From contig JACQZP010000030.1 of assembly GCA_016213825.1 (NCBI GenBank), positions 62,001 through 126,000 of the forward strand: a stretch of DNA of 64,000 nt. Direction: 5' to 3'. The notes beneath the pieces are model-generated. The model made no database searches, had not been told where the DNA came from, and was given only the letters and a program-made list of their open reading frames with translations. A program made the position numbers and the translations under genes. The first letter of the stretch is position 1, and each line of letters opens with the position of its first letter. Origin of the DNA: Acetobacterium woodii. GTDB taxonomy: Bacteria; Bacillota; Clostridia; Eubacteriales; Eubacteriaceae. This document shows, one piece after another, positions 41,136 through 49,851 of the stretch.

Positions 41136-41504
41136 GTGACCAATATAAAAAAGTTCATTATTGAATTTGGAATGGGAATGGATTTTCATGGGCAGAACGT
41201 CAATGTTGCAGCCGGAAAAGCCATCAAAGATGCAATTTCCAGGAGTTGTCTGATCGGATTAAATGAAATCTATAATTTAACCGAAGCGAATATCAATGAA
41301 AGAATGATGATTGAGGCAATCATCGGGGTTTCCAGACCAGAAGAATTAAATACCGAGGAATTGAAAAAGCTCTTTCCGGTGGGAAAAGTGACCATCAAAA
41401 CACAGAAAGGAGGATTAACAACAGCCGGTCTATTCTTCCCTGGTTTTGGTGATACTGACGATACTATCGAGGCGGCCATTGTTTGTGTCACGGTGAGTGT
41501 ATAA
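41136..41504 (+). CDS. Lin0512 family protein
   Basis: About 120 residues matching the Lin0512 conserved family: IIEFGMGMDFHGQNVNVAAGKAI, RSCLIGL, and a Gly-rich end TTAGLFFPGFGDTDDTIEAAI. Function unknown. The only in-frame standard start is GTG 41136, but that GTG overlaps the GGGAGG at 41131-41136; the codon best spaced from it is ATA at 41145, where family members begin (KKFIIEFGMG). Initiation at ATA would be unusual and needs checking. Second gene of the acetoin operon, followed 57 nt later by acoA. Confidence 0.75.
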   Translation: MTNIKKFIIEFGMGMDFHGQNVNVAAGKAIKDAISRSCLIGLNEIYNLTEANINERMMIEAIIGVSRPEELNTEELKKLFPVGKVTIKTQKGGLTTAGLFFPGFGDTDDTIEAAIVCVTVSV

Positions 41505-41561
41505 GAATCAAACACGTAGGATTTGGTAAGAAACGAAGCGGATCAAGAAGGAGGAAATATT

Positions 41562-42548
41562 TTGAAAATTTCAAACGAAAATATCATTGAAATGTATGAA
41601 AAAATGGTAAAAATCAGGAAGTTCGAAAATAGAGCCATGAATCTTTTTGCTGAAGGTCAGGTTGGTGGGTTTGTTCATCTTTATATTGGTGAAGAAGCCG
41701 TTGCCACCGGAGCATGTGCAAGCTTACGTGAGGATGATTACATCACCAGCACCCATCGTGGACATGGACACATTATCGCCAAAGGCGGAGATTTAAAATA
41801 CATGATGGCTGAACTATTTGGTAAAGAAACTGGATACTGTAAAGGTAAAGGGGGATCCATGCATATCGCTGATGCAACTAAAGGAATCCTTGGTGCCAAT
41901 GGGATCGTCGGTGCCGGTCATAATATTGCAACCGGTGCGGGACTGGGAATCCAGTACAAGGGCACCGATCAGGTTTGTGCCTGTTTCTTTGGCGATGCAT
42001 CCACCAATCAAAGTACCTTTCATGAAGGTTTAAACCTTGCCAGTACCTGGAAGCTGCCAGTCATTTTTATCTGCGAAAACAATGGCTACGGAATTTCAGT
42101 CAGTCAGGCCAGACATCAGAATATCACCGATATCTCCCAACGGGCGGTATCTTATAATATTCCTGGCATCACGGTCGATGGCAACGATGTGTTTGCTGTT
42201 TTTGAAGCCGTTCAGGAAGCCGTCGCCAGAGCCCGAAAAGGCCAGGGACCAACCCTGATCGAATGTAAAACCTACCGCTGGCGAGGCCATTTTGAAGGAG
42301 ATCCAACGGTTTACCGACCAGAAGGTGAATTGGAACAGTGGAAGAAAAAAGATCCGATTCCCAGAGCCGAAAAATACATTCTTGAGCATAATATCATGAC
42401 TCAGCCGGAAATGGATAAACTCAATGAAAAAATTGATGCAATGGTTGAAGAAGCTGTCGATTTTGCGTTGGCAAGTAAATTCCCAGATATATCATCCGCT
42501 GTTGAAGATGTCTACACCGATATAGTAGAGGAGGGACGATCAAGATGA
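41562..42548 (+). CDS. acoA: Acetoin dehydrogenase E1 alpha subunit
   Basis: 328 residues, thiamine diphosphate dependent. TPP motif GDASTNQSTFHEGLN to CENNGYG, RGHGHIIAKGG and the phosphorylation-loop-like YRWRGHFEGDP are all present, as in AcoA and PDH E1 alpha proteins. With AcoB it cleaves acetoin to acetaldehyde and a hydroxyethyl-TPP passed to AcoC. The start is TTG 41562 behind AAGGAGG; the reading frame extends to 41523 without a site. Pyruvate or 2-oxoacid dehydrogenase is the alternative, but acoX in the operon argues for acetoin. Stop overlaps the acoB start by 4 nt. Confidence 0.9.
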   Translation: MKISNENIIEMYEKMVKIRKFENRAMNLFAEGQVGGFVHLYIGEEAVATGACASLREDDYITSTHRGHGHIIAKGGDLKYMMAELFGKETGYCKGKGGSMHIADATKGILGANGIVGAGHNIATGAGLGIQYKGTDQVCACFFGDASTNQSTFHEGLNLASTWKLPVIFICENNGYGISVSQARHQNITDISQRAVSYNIPGITVDGNDVFAVFEAVQEAVARARKGQGPTLIECKTYRWRGHFEGDPTVYRPEGELEQWKKKDPIPRAEKYILEHNIMTQPEMDKLNEKIDAMVEEAVDFALASKFPDISSAVEDVYTDIVEEGRSR

Positions 42549-43516
42549 GAGAGCTCACATACGGACAAGGAATCAAAGAAGGCATGCGGATAAAAATGTT
42601 GGAAAATCCCGATGTATTTATTTTCGGTGAAGATGTTGGACTTTTCGGTGGCTGCTTCGGAGTAACCTCGGGACTCGTTGAAGAGTTTGGCGAAAAAAGA
42701 GTACGGGACACACCCATTTCAGAAGGGGCAATCATTGGTGCAGCCGTTGGTGCTGCAGCTGTCGGTCTACGACCAATACCCGAGTTGATGTTTGTCGACT
42801 TTGCAACAGTTGGGATGGATCAGTTGGTCAATCAGGCCGCTAAAATGCGTTATATGTTCGGTGGCAAATTAAAACTTCCGATGGTGGTTCGTTTACCATC
42901 TGGCGGTGGTGTCGCAGCAGCAGCCCAGCATTCCCAATCTCTGGAAGCCTGGTTTACTCATGTGCCGGGTCTCAAGGTTGTTTATCCGTCAAACCCACAG
43001 GATGCCATCGGCTTGATGCTCACAGCCATTGATGACGACAATCCGGTTATCTATCTGGAAAATAAAACCCTGTATGCCATGCCGGGACAGGTAGAAGATG
43101 AAGTCAAACCGATTCCCTTTGGCAAAGCCAATATTAAAAAAGAGGGCAATGATGTGACCATCATTACCTATGGAAAACAGGTTTATGATGCGCTTAAAGC
43201 AGCAGAAATTCTCGAAAAAGACGGTATCGATGTGGAAGTGGTTGATTTAAGATCACTTTATCCGTTAGATAAAGAAGCCATCTTTGAATCGGTCAAAAAA
43301 ACCCATAAGGTGGTTATCGTCTCCGAAGAAGCAAAGCGAGGCAGCTATGCCGGTGAAGTGGCGGCAATCATTGCTGATGAATGTTTTTACGAATGTGACG
43401 CGCCCATCAAACGGGTTTGCGCACTGAATACGCCGATCCCGTTTAGCGGTGTTCTGGAAGAATATGTATTGCCGAATGCAGCGGATGTGGTTCAGGCAGT
43501 TAAATCATTATTTTAA
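42545..43516 (+). CDS. acoB: Acetoin dehydrogenase E1 beta subunit
   Basis: 323 residues of the transketolase pyrimidine-binding and C-terminal domains: FGEDVGLFGG, DTPISEGAIIGAAVGAA, MFVDFATVGMDQLVNQAAK, RLPSGGG and, in the C-terminal half, VDLRSLYPLDKEAI and VIVSEEAKRG. It forms the E1 heterotetramer with AcoA. ATG 42545 overlaps the acoA end. A hairpin with T-run at 43535-43587 follows before acoX and may reduce downstream transcription. Confidence 0.92.
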   Translation: MRELTYGQGIKEGMRIKMLENPDVFIFGEDVGLFGGCFGVTSGLVEEFGEKRVRDTPISEGAIIGAAVGAAAVGLRPIPELMFVDFATVGMDQLVNQAAKMRYMFGGKLKLPMVVRLPSGGGVAAAAQHSQSLEAWFTHVPGLKVVYPSNPQDAIGLMLTAIDDDNPVIYLENKTLYAMPGQVEDEVKPIPFGKANIKKEGNDVTIITYGKQVYDALKAAEILEKDGIDVEVVDLRSLYPLDKEAIFESVKKTHKVVIVSEEAKRGSYAGEVAAIIADECFYECDAPIKRVCALNTPIPFSGVLEEYVLPNAADVVQAVKSLF

Positions 43517-43534
43517 TGAATAATAACTGACGAG

Positions 43535-43587
43535 GTTTTGGAAATAATGGAGTTTAAAAACGATGATATTATTTCCAGAACTTTTTT
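43535..43587 (+). terminator. Attenuator-like hairpin between acoB and acoX
   Basis: GTTTTGGAAATAAT pairs with ATTATTTCCAGAAC (one G-T pair) over a 19-nt loop, followed by TTTTTT. Inside an operon, so partial termination or mRNA stabilisation is more likely than a full stop. Confidence 0.55.
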
Positions 43588-43610
43588 AGAGTAGAAAAGG
43601 TGGTGGACTT

Positions 43611-44609
43611 ATGAATTCAATTGGAATAATTGCCAATCCTGCTTCAGGAAAGGATATCAGAAGACTGGTTTCTCATGCCACGGTAATTGATAATAATGAG
43701 AAAATAAATATTGTCGAGCGAATCATTCTTGGAGCGCAACAAAATGGGGTGGAAAAAATTTACATGATGCCGGATCCTTACAACATGGGTTACCGGGTTG
43801 CGGATAAACTTAAAACCACCAGAGAGCTACGGTGTGACATTGAAGTGTTCGATTTTTATAAAGAGGACACTGTCGAAGATACCTATAAAGCGGTTCAGAT
43901 GATGATTGAAAAAAAAGTGGGATGCATTGTGACATTGGGCGGAGATGGAACCAATCGGGCTGTGGCCAAAGAACTACAAGAGACACCGCTTATTTCCATT
44001 TCGACAGGAACCAATAATGTCTATCCGGATATGATCGAAGGCACAATTGCAGGTATTGCAGCTGCGGTGGTGGCTTCCAATAAATTTGATAAAAAAGTCT
44101 ATTCAAAAAAAGATAAGATTATTGAAATAGATTATCAAGGGCAGTTAAAGGATATTGCTCTTATTGATGCGGTGATTTCAAGAGATGTATTTGTGGGATC
44201 TCGGGCCATTTGGAAAATTGATGACATCGAAAAGATATTTGTCGCCAGAAGCCACCCGGCTTCCATCGGCTTTTCTTCAGTAGTGGGCGGTAAGATTATC
44301 ATTAGGGAAGAGGATGATTTTGGCGCCTATGTAAGCATTGATAAAAATTCACCTAAAATACGCATCCCGATGGCTGCAGGGATTGTTTTGCCGATTGGTA
44401 CAAATCAGCCAACACTTTTAGGTTTTGATGAAAAATATGAATGGACTACCAGCTGTCGAGGAACCATTGCGTTGGATGGTGAACGGGAAATCGAATTCAA
44501 TGCGGATCAGACTTTTACCTTTAAAATCAGCAGAAAAGGCCCCTGGCATGTGGAGGTAAAAAAAGCCATTGAAGTTGGACAACAGCATGGCTTCTTTAAC
44601 GTTTTATAA
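43611..44609 (+). CDS. acoX: AcoX, ATP-NAD kinase-like protein
   Basis: 332 residues. The N-terminal half has the NAD/diacylglycerol kinase-like motif VTLGGDGTNRAVAKE (near residues 103-117) and STGTNNVYPD. AcoX occurs in acetoin dehydrogenase operons, and its exact biochemical role is not settled; it is the best marker that this operon is for acetoin and not pyruvate. ATG 43611 with AAAGGTGG upstream. A full copy of the palindromic repeat lies between it and acoC. Confidence 0.87.
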   Translation: MNSIGIIANPASGKDIRRLVSHATVIDNNEKINIVERIILGAQQNGVEKIYMMPDPYNMGYRVADKLKTTRELRCDIEVFDFYKEDTVEDTYKAVQMMIEKKVGCIVTLGGDGTNRAVAKELQETPLISISTGTNNVYPDMIEGTIAGIAAAVVASNKFDKKVYSKKDKIIEIDYQGQLKDIALIDAVISRDVFVGSRAIWKIDDIEKIFVARSHPASIGFSSVVGGKIIIREEDDFGAYVSIDKNSPKIRIPMAAGIVLPIGTNQPTLLGFDEKYEWTTSCRGTIALDGEREIEFNADQTFTFKISRKGPWHVEVKKAIEVGQQHGFFNVL

Positions 44610-44612
44610 ACT

Positions 44613-44765
44613 AATTGCGAAACTACCGTGAGCTTCGCTGTCAGTTTACACGAAACAATTTCTACACTGTACGGAGTGCAGTTCTATGAACTGTTCGCCG
44701 ACACGTTACGAAATTGTCTGTGAAAACCGACATCAAAGCAACCATTGTTCGTATTTTTAAATTGC
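44613..44765. repeat. Palindromic intergenic repeat, copy B (full, inverted)
   Basis: 153 bp matching the reverse complement of copy A: CCGTGAGCTTCGCTG, CACGAAACAATTTCTACACT, central GCAGTTC-TAT-GAACTGT, CACGTTACGAAAT and CAAAGCAACCATTGTTCG. Located between acoX and acoC. Confidence 0.8.
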
Positions 44766-44806
44766 TTGAATACGTATGAAAGTTTAAAACAAAGGAGGAT
44801 TGAACA

Positions 44807-46126
44807 ATGGCAAAATTTTTAGTAATGCCAAAACTCGGACTGACGATGACCGAGGGAAATATTGCCAACTGGCGTAAGTCGGAAGGTGACAGTGTCGAGA
44901 TGGGTGAAATTATCTTTGATGTGGAAACGGATAAAATAACCAAGGAATTTGAATCCACCGGAGCTGGGGTTATCCGAAAGATCCTGGTCAGTGAGGGCAC
45001 CGTAGAGGTTTTAAAACCCATTGCGATCATTGGCAAGGCGGATGAAGATATTTCGGCGCTGTTGGCGGAGGCCGAAAAGGCGGTTGCAAGCTCAGCAGCT
45101 CCGGCCGAACCGGCGGCAGCTGTCGCTCAGACCAAAGCTGCGGAAGCATCACCTCAGCCGGCTGCTGGTGGCAGAGTAAAAGCTTCAGCTCGAACCAAAA
45201 AAATAGCAGCGGATTTGAATGTTGATATTGCTCTGGTACCGGGTACCGGACCGCAAGGCGCGATTACGGAAAAGGATGTCACTGAATATGCTGAAAAAGC
45301 CAAGGTGGCACAGCCTAAAATATCACCGACAGCCGCCGTAATTGCCGAGGGCTTGGGAGTTGATCCGAGTCACATTCAAAAGGCCGGCAGGATTATGAAA
45401 GACGATGTGCTTCGTTTTAAACACGATGCTGAGCTTCATAAATTTGCCGATCCTCAGGAGTTCACCAAACCCATGTCAGCCATGCGAAAAATTATCGCCA
45501 GTCGGATGTCGGCAAGTCAGGAAACCTCGGCCACCGTTAATTACAACCAACGGGTGGATACCACGGCTATGAAGCTGTTACGAGATGAACTAAAAAGCAC
45601 AGCAAAAATTACCTATACCGATATTCTGGTGAAGATTTTGGCCAAGGTTCTATTAGAATTTCCGCTGCTTAACTGTTCCATTAATGGAACGGATATGATC
45701 ACTCGAAATTATGTGAACATCGGCGTGGCGGTGGCACTCCCGGATGGCCTCATTGTACCCGTGGTTAAATATGCCAATAAAAAAAATCTGGGAGAGATTT
45801 CCAATGAAATCAAGGCGCTGGCAGAAAAAGCCAGAAGCAATGAACTGGAAGCAGATGAAATCACTGGGGGAACCTTTACGCTTACCAATATTGGGATGTT
45901 TGGTATGGAATCTTTTACCCCGATTATCAATCAGCCAGAGGTGGCCATTTTAGGTATTAACACCATCATCGATACGCCCATGGTAATCGATGGCCAGGTA
46001 GTTATTAAACCGATGATGAATTTGAGTTTGACTGCGGATCATCGGGTGGTTGATGGCTCGGTTGCCGCTGCTTTTGTTGCCAGACTTAAAGAGGTCATTG
46101 AAAAACCCGGATTATTACTATTGTAA
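44807..46126 (+). CDS. acoC: Dihydrolipoamide acetyltransferase E2 of acetoin dehydrogenase
   Basis: 439 residues. Lipoyl domain 1-77 with the lipoylated Lys43 in VETDKI; Ala/Pro-rich linker; first peripheral-subunit-binding domain (about 125-160: ASARTKKIAADLNVDIALVP); a second such domain (about 170-205: SPTAAVIAEGLGVDPSHIQK), which is less usual; catalytic domain from about 225 with the active site HRVVDGSVAAAF at the end. It accepts the acetyl group from E1 and transfers it to CoA. ATG 44807 with AAAGGAGG upstream. Ends 13 nt before acoL. Confidence 0.91.
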   Translation: MAKFLVMPKLGLTMTEGNIANWRKSEGDSVEMGEIIFDVETDKITKEFESTGAGVIRKILVSEGTVEVLKPIAIIGKADEDISALLAEAEKAVASSAAPAEPAAAVAQTKAAEASPQPAAGGRVKASARTKKIAADLNVDIALVPGTGPQGAITEKDVTEYAEKAKVAQPKISPTAAVIAEGLGVDPSHIQKAGRIMKDDVLRFKHDAELHKFADPQEFTKPMSAMRKIIASRMSASQETSATVNYNQRVDTTAMKLLRDELKSTAKITYTDILVKILAKVLLEFPLLNCSINGTDMITRNYVNIGVAVALPDGLIVPVVKYANKKNLGEISNEIKALAEKARSNELEADEITGGTFTLTNIGMFGMESFTPIINQPEVAILGINTIIDTPMVIDGQVVIKPMMNLSLTADHRVVDGSVAAAFVARLKEVIEKPGLLLL

Positions 46127-46139
46127 TGGAGGGGAAACT

Positions 46140-47543
46140 ATGAAGATTGTAATATTAGGAGGAGGCCCGGGAGGCTATGTGGCGGCTATCCGGGCGGCCC
46201 AGCTAGGTGCCGAGGTAAGCCTGATTGAAAATAAGTACTTAGGCGGAACCTGTCTCAATGTGGGCTGTATACCCACAAAAGTGCTGCTGCATACCACTGA
46301 ACTTATTGAAGTTCTGGAAAATGATGCCAAAGAATTGGGAATCAATATTCTAGGCTATGAAGCCGACTGGCAGAAACTTCAGCAGCGAAAAACAAAAATC
46401 ATCAAAAAATTAGTTAGCGGTGTTAATGGCTTATTAAAGAACAACACCATTACCAAAATCATGGGCACAGGTACGTTTCTCAATGATCATCAGATTAAGG
46501 TGCTTTATAATGATGAAAGTGATGATACAAAAGCAGCAATGATTATCGATTTTGATTTTGCCATCATTGCAACCGGTTCAAAACCAGTTATTCCGCCCGT
46601 ACCGGGATTCGATCTGGAAGATGTGATCACCAGTGAAACAGCGTTATCCTTAGAAACCGTTCCAGAGAGCCTGGGCATTATTGGCGGCGGTGTGATTGGG
46701 TGTGAATTTGCCAGCATCTACAATACCTTTGGCTGTAAGGTAACCATCATTGAAATGTTACCGGAGCTGATTGCCAATATGGATAGGGATATCGTCAAGC
46801 CGCTTAAAGAAAAACTGATTAAAGATGGAGTCGAAATTTTCACCAGCACAAAGGTCGAATCAATCCAGAAGACAAGCGAAGGATTGGCGGTTAAGACCAC
46901 GTCAAAGTCAGGTGAGAACATCGTTCGCGTTCAAAAAATCCTGCTTTCAGTTGGCCGAAAACCAGAGTTGGATACCCTGGAACTTGATAAGGCTGGAATT
47001 GAGACGGAGAGAGGGGCCATCAGAGTCAATCAAAAAATGCAGACCAACAAGCATAATATCTACGCGGTGGGAGATTGCAATGGCGGTGTGATGCTTGCCC
47101 ATGTGGCTTCTGCCGAAGGGATCGTTGCAGTTGAGACCATCATGGGAATAAAATCAAAAATTGATTTTAAAACCATTCCCTATTGCGTTTATACCAAACC
47201 CGAATTGGCCAGCGTCGGGCTGACAGAATCTCAGGCCCGGGACCTTGGGTATGAAGTGAAGGTTGGCAATTTCCCCATGGCCGTTAATGGCAAAGCGATG
47301 ATTATGGGTGAAACAAGCGGGGTCGTCAAGTACATTGCTGATGCAGTTACCGGAGAAATATTGGGGCTCCACATGGCCGGTCCGCGGGCGACGGATCTGA
47401 TTGTGGAAGGGGCACTGGCCATCCGGCTGGAGGCAACAGTGGAAGAACTGATCACCACCATCCACGCCCATCCCACGGTTGGTGAGTCATTGCTGGAAGC
47501 TGCTCATGCAGTGAATGGCCATGCCATCCATTTAATGAGATAG
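46140..47543 (+). CDS. acoL: Dihydrolipoamide dehydrogenase E3
   Basis: 467 residues. FAD motif IVILGGGPGGYVAAIRAAQ, redox-active CLNVGCIPTK (Cys38, Cys43), NAD motif GIIGGGVIGCEFASIY, AVGDCNGGVMLAHVASAEG and the C-terminal HAHPTVGESLLEA with the catalytic His. Reoxidises the E2 lipoamide with NAD. No N-terminal lipoyl domain, unlike some Gram-positive acetoin E3 proteins. ATG 46140 with GGAGGGG. Last gene of the operon; no lipoate ligase gene is in the operon. Confidence 0.93.
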   Translation: MKIVILGGGPGGYVAAIRAAQLGAEVSLIENKYLGGTCLNVGCIPTKVLLHTTELIEVLENDAKELGINILGYEADWQKLQQRKTKIIKKLVSGVNGLLKNNTITKIMGTGTFLNDHQIKVLYNDESDDTKAAMIIDFDFAIIATGSKPVIPPVPGFDLEDVITSETALSLETVPESLGIIGGGVIGCEFASIYNTFGCKVTIIEMLPELIANMDRDIVKPLKEKLIKDGVEIFTSTKVESIQKTSEGLAVKTTSKSGENIVRVQKILLSVGRKPELDTLELDKAGIETERGAIRVNQKMQTNKHNIYAVGDCNGGVMLAHVASAEGIVAVETIMGIKSKIDFKTIPYCVYTKPELASVGLTESQARDLGYEVKVGNFPMAVNGKAMIMGETSGVVKYIADAVTGEILGLHMAGPRATDLIVEGALAIRLEATVEELITTIHAHPTVGESLLEAAHAVNGHAIHLMR

Positions 47544-47574
47544 CAGAAATTGTTATTGATAAAAACAAAAAAAT

Positions 47575-47626
47575 AAGGCTGTTTATCTTTCGGTTATCGT
47601 GTGAAAACTGAAAGATAAACAGCCTT
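47575..47626. terminator. Terminator between acoL and panD
   Basis: 21-bp stem starting AAGGCTGTTTATCTTTC with GAAAGATAAACAGCCTT. The T-run (TTTTTTTGTTTTT) follows on the minus strand, so it mainly ends the pan operon, and may also slow transcription from acoL. Confidence 0.8.
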
Positions 47627-47675
47627 AAATTATGGCAGGGGCCTTTGAAGAGGCTCTTAAGATCAGGCTGGCTGA

Positions 47676-48059
47676 TTACTGAATCTGCCCATGAATCTCA
47701 TGATCTTTAACTTCTTGAATGCCATTATTATCGTCAAGAATCAGCACCCTGGGTTTAAAGTTCAGGGCTTCAGTCCGATCCATCATGGCATAGGCAATAA
47801 TGATTACCTTGTCCCCTTTTTGCACCAGTCTGGCAGCGGCGCCGTTCACGCAGACAATTCCGCTGCCCCGTTCACCCAGGATGGTATAGGTTTCAAATCG
47901 CTGACCATTATTCACATCCACCACCTGAACCTTCTCACCGGGAAGAATATCAGCCTGCTCCAGCAGATCCTGGTCAATGGTGATACTCCCTACATAATTG
48001 AGATCGGCTTCGGTGATAGTGGCCCGATGGAGTTTTGATTTAAATAGTGTGATATACAT
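47676..48059 (-). CDS. panD: Aspartate 1-decarboxylase
   Basis: 127 residues. Pyruvoyl enzyme forming beta-alanine from aspartate. The self-cleavage site is Gly24-Ser25 in [19 protein letters not shown] and [14 protein letters not shown] are conserved. Last gene of the pan operon, 10 nt after panC, before a strong terminator. ATG 48059. Confidence 0.95.
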   Translation of the reverse strand: MYITLFKSKLHRATITEADLNYVGSITIDQDLLEQADILPGEKVQVVDVNNGQRFETYTILGERGSGIVCVNGAAARLVQKGDKVIIIAYAMMDRTEALNFKPRVLILDDNNGIQEVKDHEIHGQIQ

Positions 48060-48069
48060 AACGTACCTC

Positions 48070-48912
48070 TTAATCTAAAATAATATTATCAATCAGCCGG
48101 GCGTTGCCGAAGCGGACAGCCACGGCAGCCAGCGCGGGAGAAGTGATGGTTTCGATGTCTTCCAGAGTTTCAAAATCCAGGATGTCCACATAGTCGATGG
48201 CGGCCAGGGGCATCGTGTTAATCAGGTTAATAATCTGTTCTTTTAAGATTTTGACCTTGGTTTCGCCCAAATTATAACGCGCTTTGGCTTCAGCCAGGGA
48301 CTGGCTGAGAACCAAGGCCTGGCTTCGTTCCTCGGGATTCAGAAAGACATTTCGGGAACTTAAGGCTAAGCCATCGGCTTCCCGGACAATTGGGCAGACC
48401 ACAATCGTAACAGTCATATGTAAATCCCGAACCATTTTTTTTATCACCGCAACCTGTTGGGCATCCTTTTGACCAAAGTAGGCATTGTTGGGGTTAATCA
48501 AGTTGAACAAAATATTAACTACCGTCGTAACCCCCTTAAAATGAGTGGGTCGGGACTGGCCGCAGAGTTTGCCAGTAATGCTGCCTTCCACTTCCACAAA
48601 GGTAGAAGAACCGTTGGGGTAGATTTCGACGGCATTGGGGAAAAACAAGATATCCGTACCAGCTGATTCAGCAAGCTGGGCATCCCGGTCAAAATCCCGG
48701 GGGTAGGCATCCAGATCTTCACCGGGAGCAAACTGGGTGGGGTTGACAAAAATACTCACGATGATTACATCATTATGGGCATGTGCATCTTTGATTAATG
48801 AAAGGTGACCCTCATGAAGATAGCCCATAGTGGGGACAAAACCAATGGTTTTATCCCTGGCGACGCTCCCAAGAAAGTCCTTTAATTCGGTGATGGTTTT
48901 GGCAATCTTCAT
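48070..48912 (-). CDS. panC: Pantothenate synthetase
   Basis: 280 residues. Joins pantoate and beta-alanine using [17 protein letters not shown] carries the nucleotidyl-transferase HxGH motif; [26 protein letters not shown] and LSSRN are present. ATG 48912, 3 nt after the panB stop, so translation is probably coupled. Confidence 0.95.
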   Translation of the reverse strand: MKIAKTITELKDFLGSVARDKTIGFVPTMGYLHEGHLSLIKDAHAHNDVIIVSIFVNPTQFAPGEDLDAYPRDFDRDAQLAESAGTDILFFPNAVEIYPNGSSTFVEVEGSITGKLCGQSRPTHFKGVTTVVNILFNLINPNNAYFGQKDAQQVAVIKKMVRDLHMTVTIVVCPIVREADGLALSSRNVFLNPEERSQALVLSQSLAEAKARYNLGETKVKILKEQIINLINTMPLAAIDYVDILDFETLEDIETITSPALAAVAVRFGNARLIDNIILD

Positions 48913-48915
48913 CGT

Positions 48916-49752
48916 CTATTTTGTCAATTCTGCAATGATGGCATCATCAATGGTGAAGGTATGCTTTTCTTCCGGGAATTGTGCCGCTTTCACTTCTGCC
49001 ACGTAGGCTTTGACCGATTCGTTGATGGTTTCGTTCAAGGCCGCATAACGTTTGGAGAATTTGGGCGATTGTCCGGAATACATCCCCAGTAAATCGTGAA
49101 TGACCAGAACCTGACCGTCACAGTAACGGCCAGCACCGATACCAATGGTGGGGATAGCAATTTTTTCGGTAATTAGGCTAGCCAGCTTTTCGGGAATCCC
49201 TTCCAGAACAATGGCAAAGGCACCGGCTGCTTCAAGAGCTAAAGCATCATCGATGACTTTTTGGGCCTGGGAAATGTCCTTGCCCTGAACCTTAAAGCCG
49301 CCAAACATGTTAACGGACTGAGGCGTCAAACCGATATGTCCCATCACCGGAATCTGCGCTTTGACAATAGCACGCACATTTTCAACCTGATCCACACCGC
49401 CTTCAAGCTTGACGGCATGCGCCTTACCTTCCTGAATCAGCCGTCCGGCATTGCGGACGGCGTCTTCCACCGAAATATGATAAGATAAAAAGGGCATATC
49501 GCCAACGATCAGGGCGTTTTCAGCTCCCCGGGCGACGGCTCGGCAATGGTAAACCATATCGTCCATGGTCACTTCCAGGGTGGACTCATAGCCCTGGACA
49601 ACCATCCCCAGAGAATCACCCACCAGAATGGAATCGATGCCGGCATCATTGACGATTTTAGCCATGGAATAATCATAGGCGGTGAGCATGGTAATTTTTT
49701 CCTTGTTTGCTTTGGCTTGTAAAAATGAGCTGACAGTAAATTTACTTTTCAT
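48916..49752 (-). CDS. panB: 3-methyl-2-oxobutanoate hydroxymethyltransferase
   Basis: 278 residues. Adds a one-carbon unit from methylene-THF to ketoisovalerate. Conserved stretches: [56 protein letters not shown] and [17 protein letters not shown] 49752 behind AAGGAAG. A truncated repeat copy lies between it and the preceding PanG-type gene. Confidence 0.95.
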   Translation of the reverse strand: MKSKFTVSSFLQAKANKEKITMLTAYDYSMAKIVNDAGIDSILVGDSLGMVVQGYESTLEVTMDDMVYHCRAVARGAENALIVGDMPFLSYHISVEDAVRNAGRLIQEGKAHAVKLEGGVDQVENVRAIVKAQIPVMGHIGLTPQSVNMFGGFKVQGKDISQAQKVIDDALALEAAGAFAIVLEGIPEKLASLITEKIAIPTIGIGAGRYCDGQVLVIHDLLGMYSGQSPKFSKRYAALNETINESVKAYVAEVKAAQFPEEKHTFTIDDAIIAELTK

Positions 49753-49789
49753 TGTTATCTTCCTTTATTTATAAATTTTAATTACGGAT

Positions 49790-49845
49790 GGTTATTAACG
49801 GAGGCGCCGTTAGCTTTGCGATCAGTTTCGCACGAAACAATTGTT
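49790..49845. repeat. Palindromic intergenic repeat, copy E (truncated)
   Basis: CCGTTAGCTTTGCG, ATCAGTTTCGCACGAAACAA and the following TTGTTAGA match one half of copy B. It begins within 10 nt of the PanG-type stop codon and lies before panB. Relative to the pan genes it has the same orientation as copy A relative to niaR. Confidence 0.65.
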
Positions 49846-49851
49846 AGATGT

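Noticed and set aside
40794-41504. Bacterial microcompartment shell proteins before acoA
   Set aside because: The two small proteins lack BMC-domain motifs and resemble DUF6506 and Lin0512 families instead.
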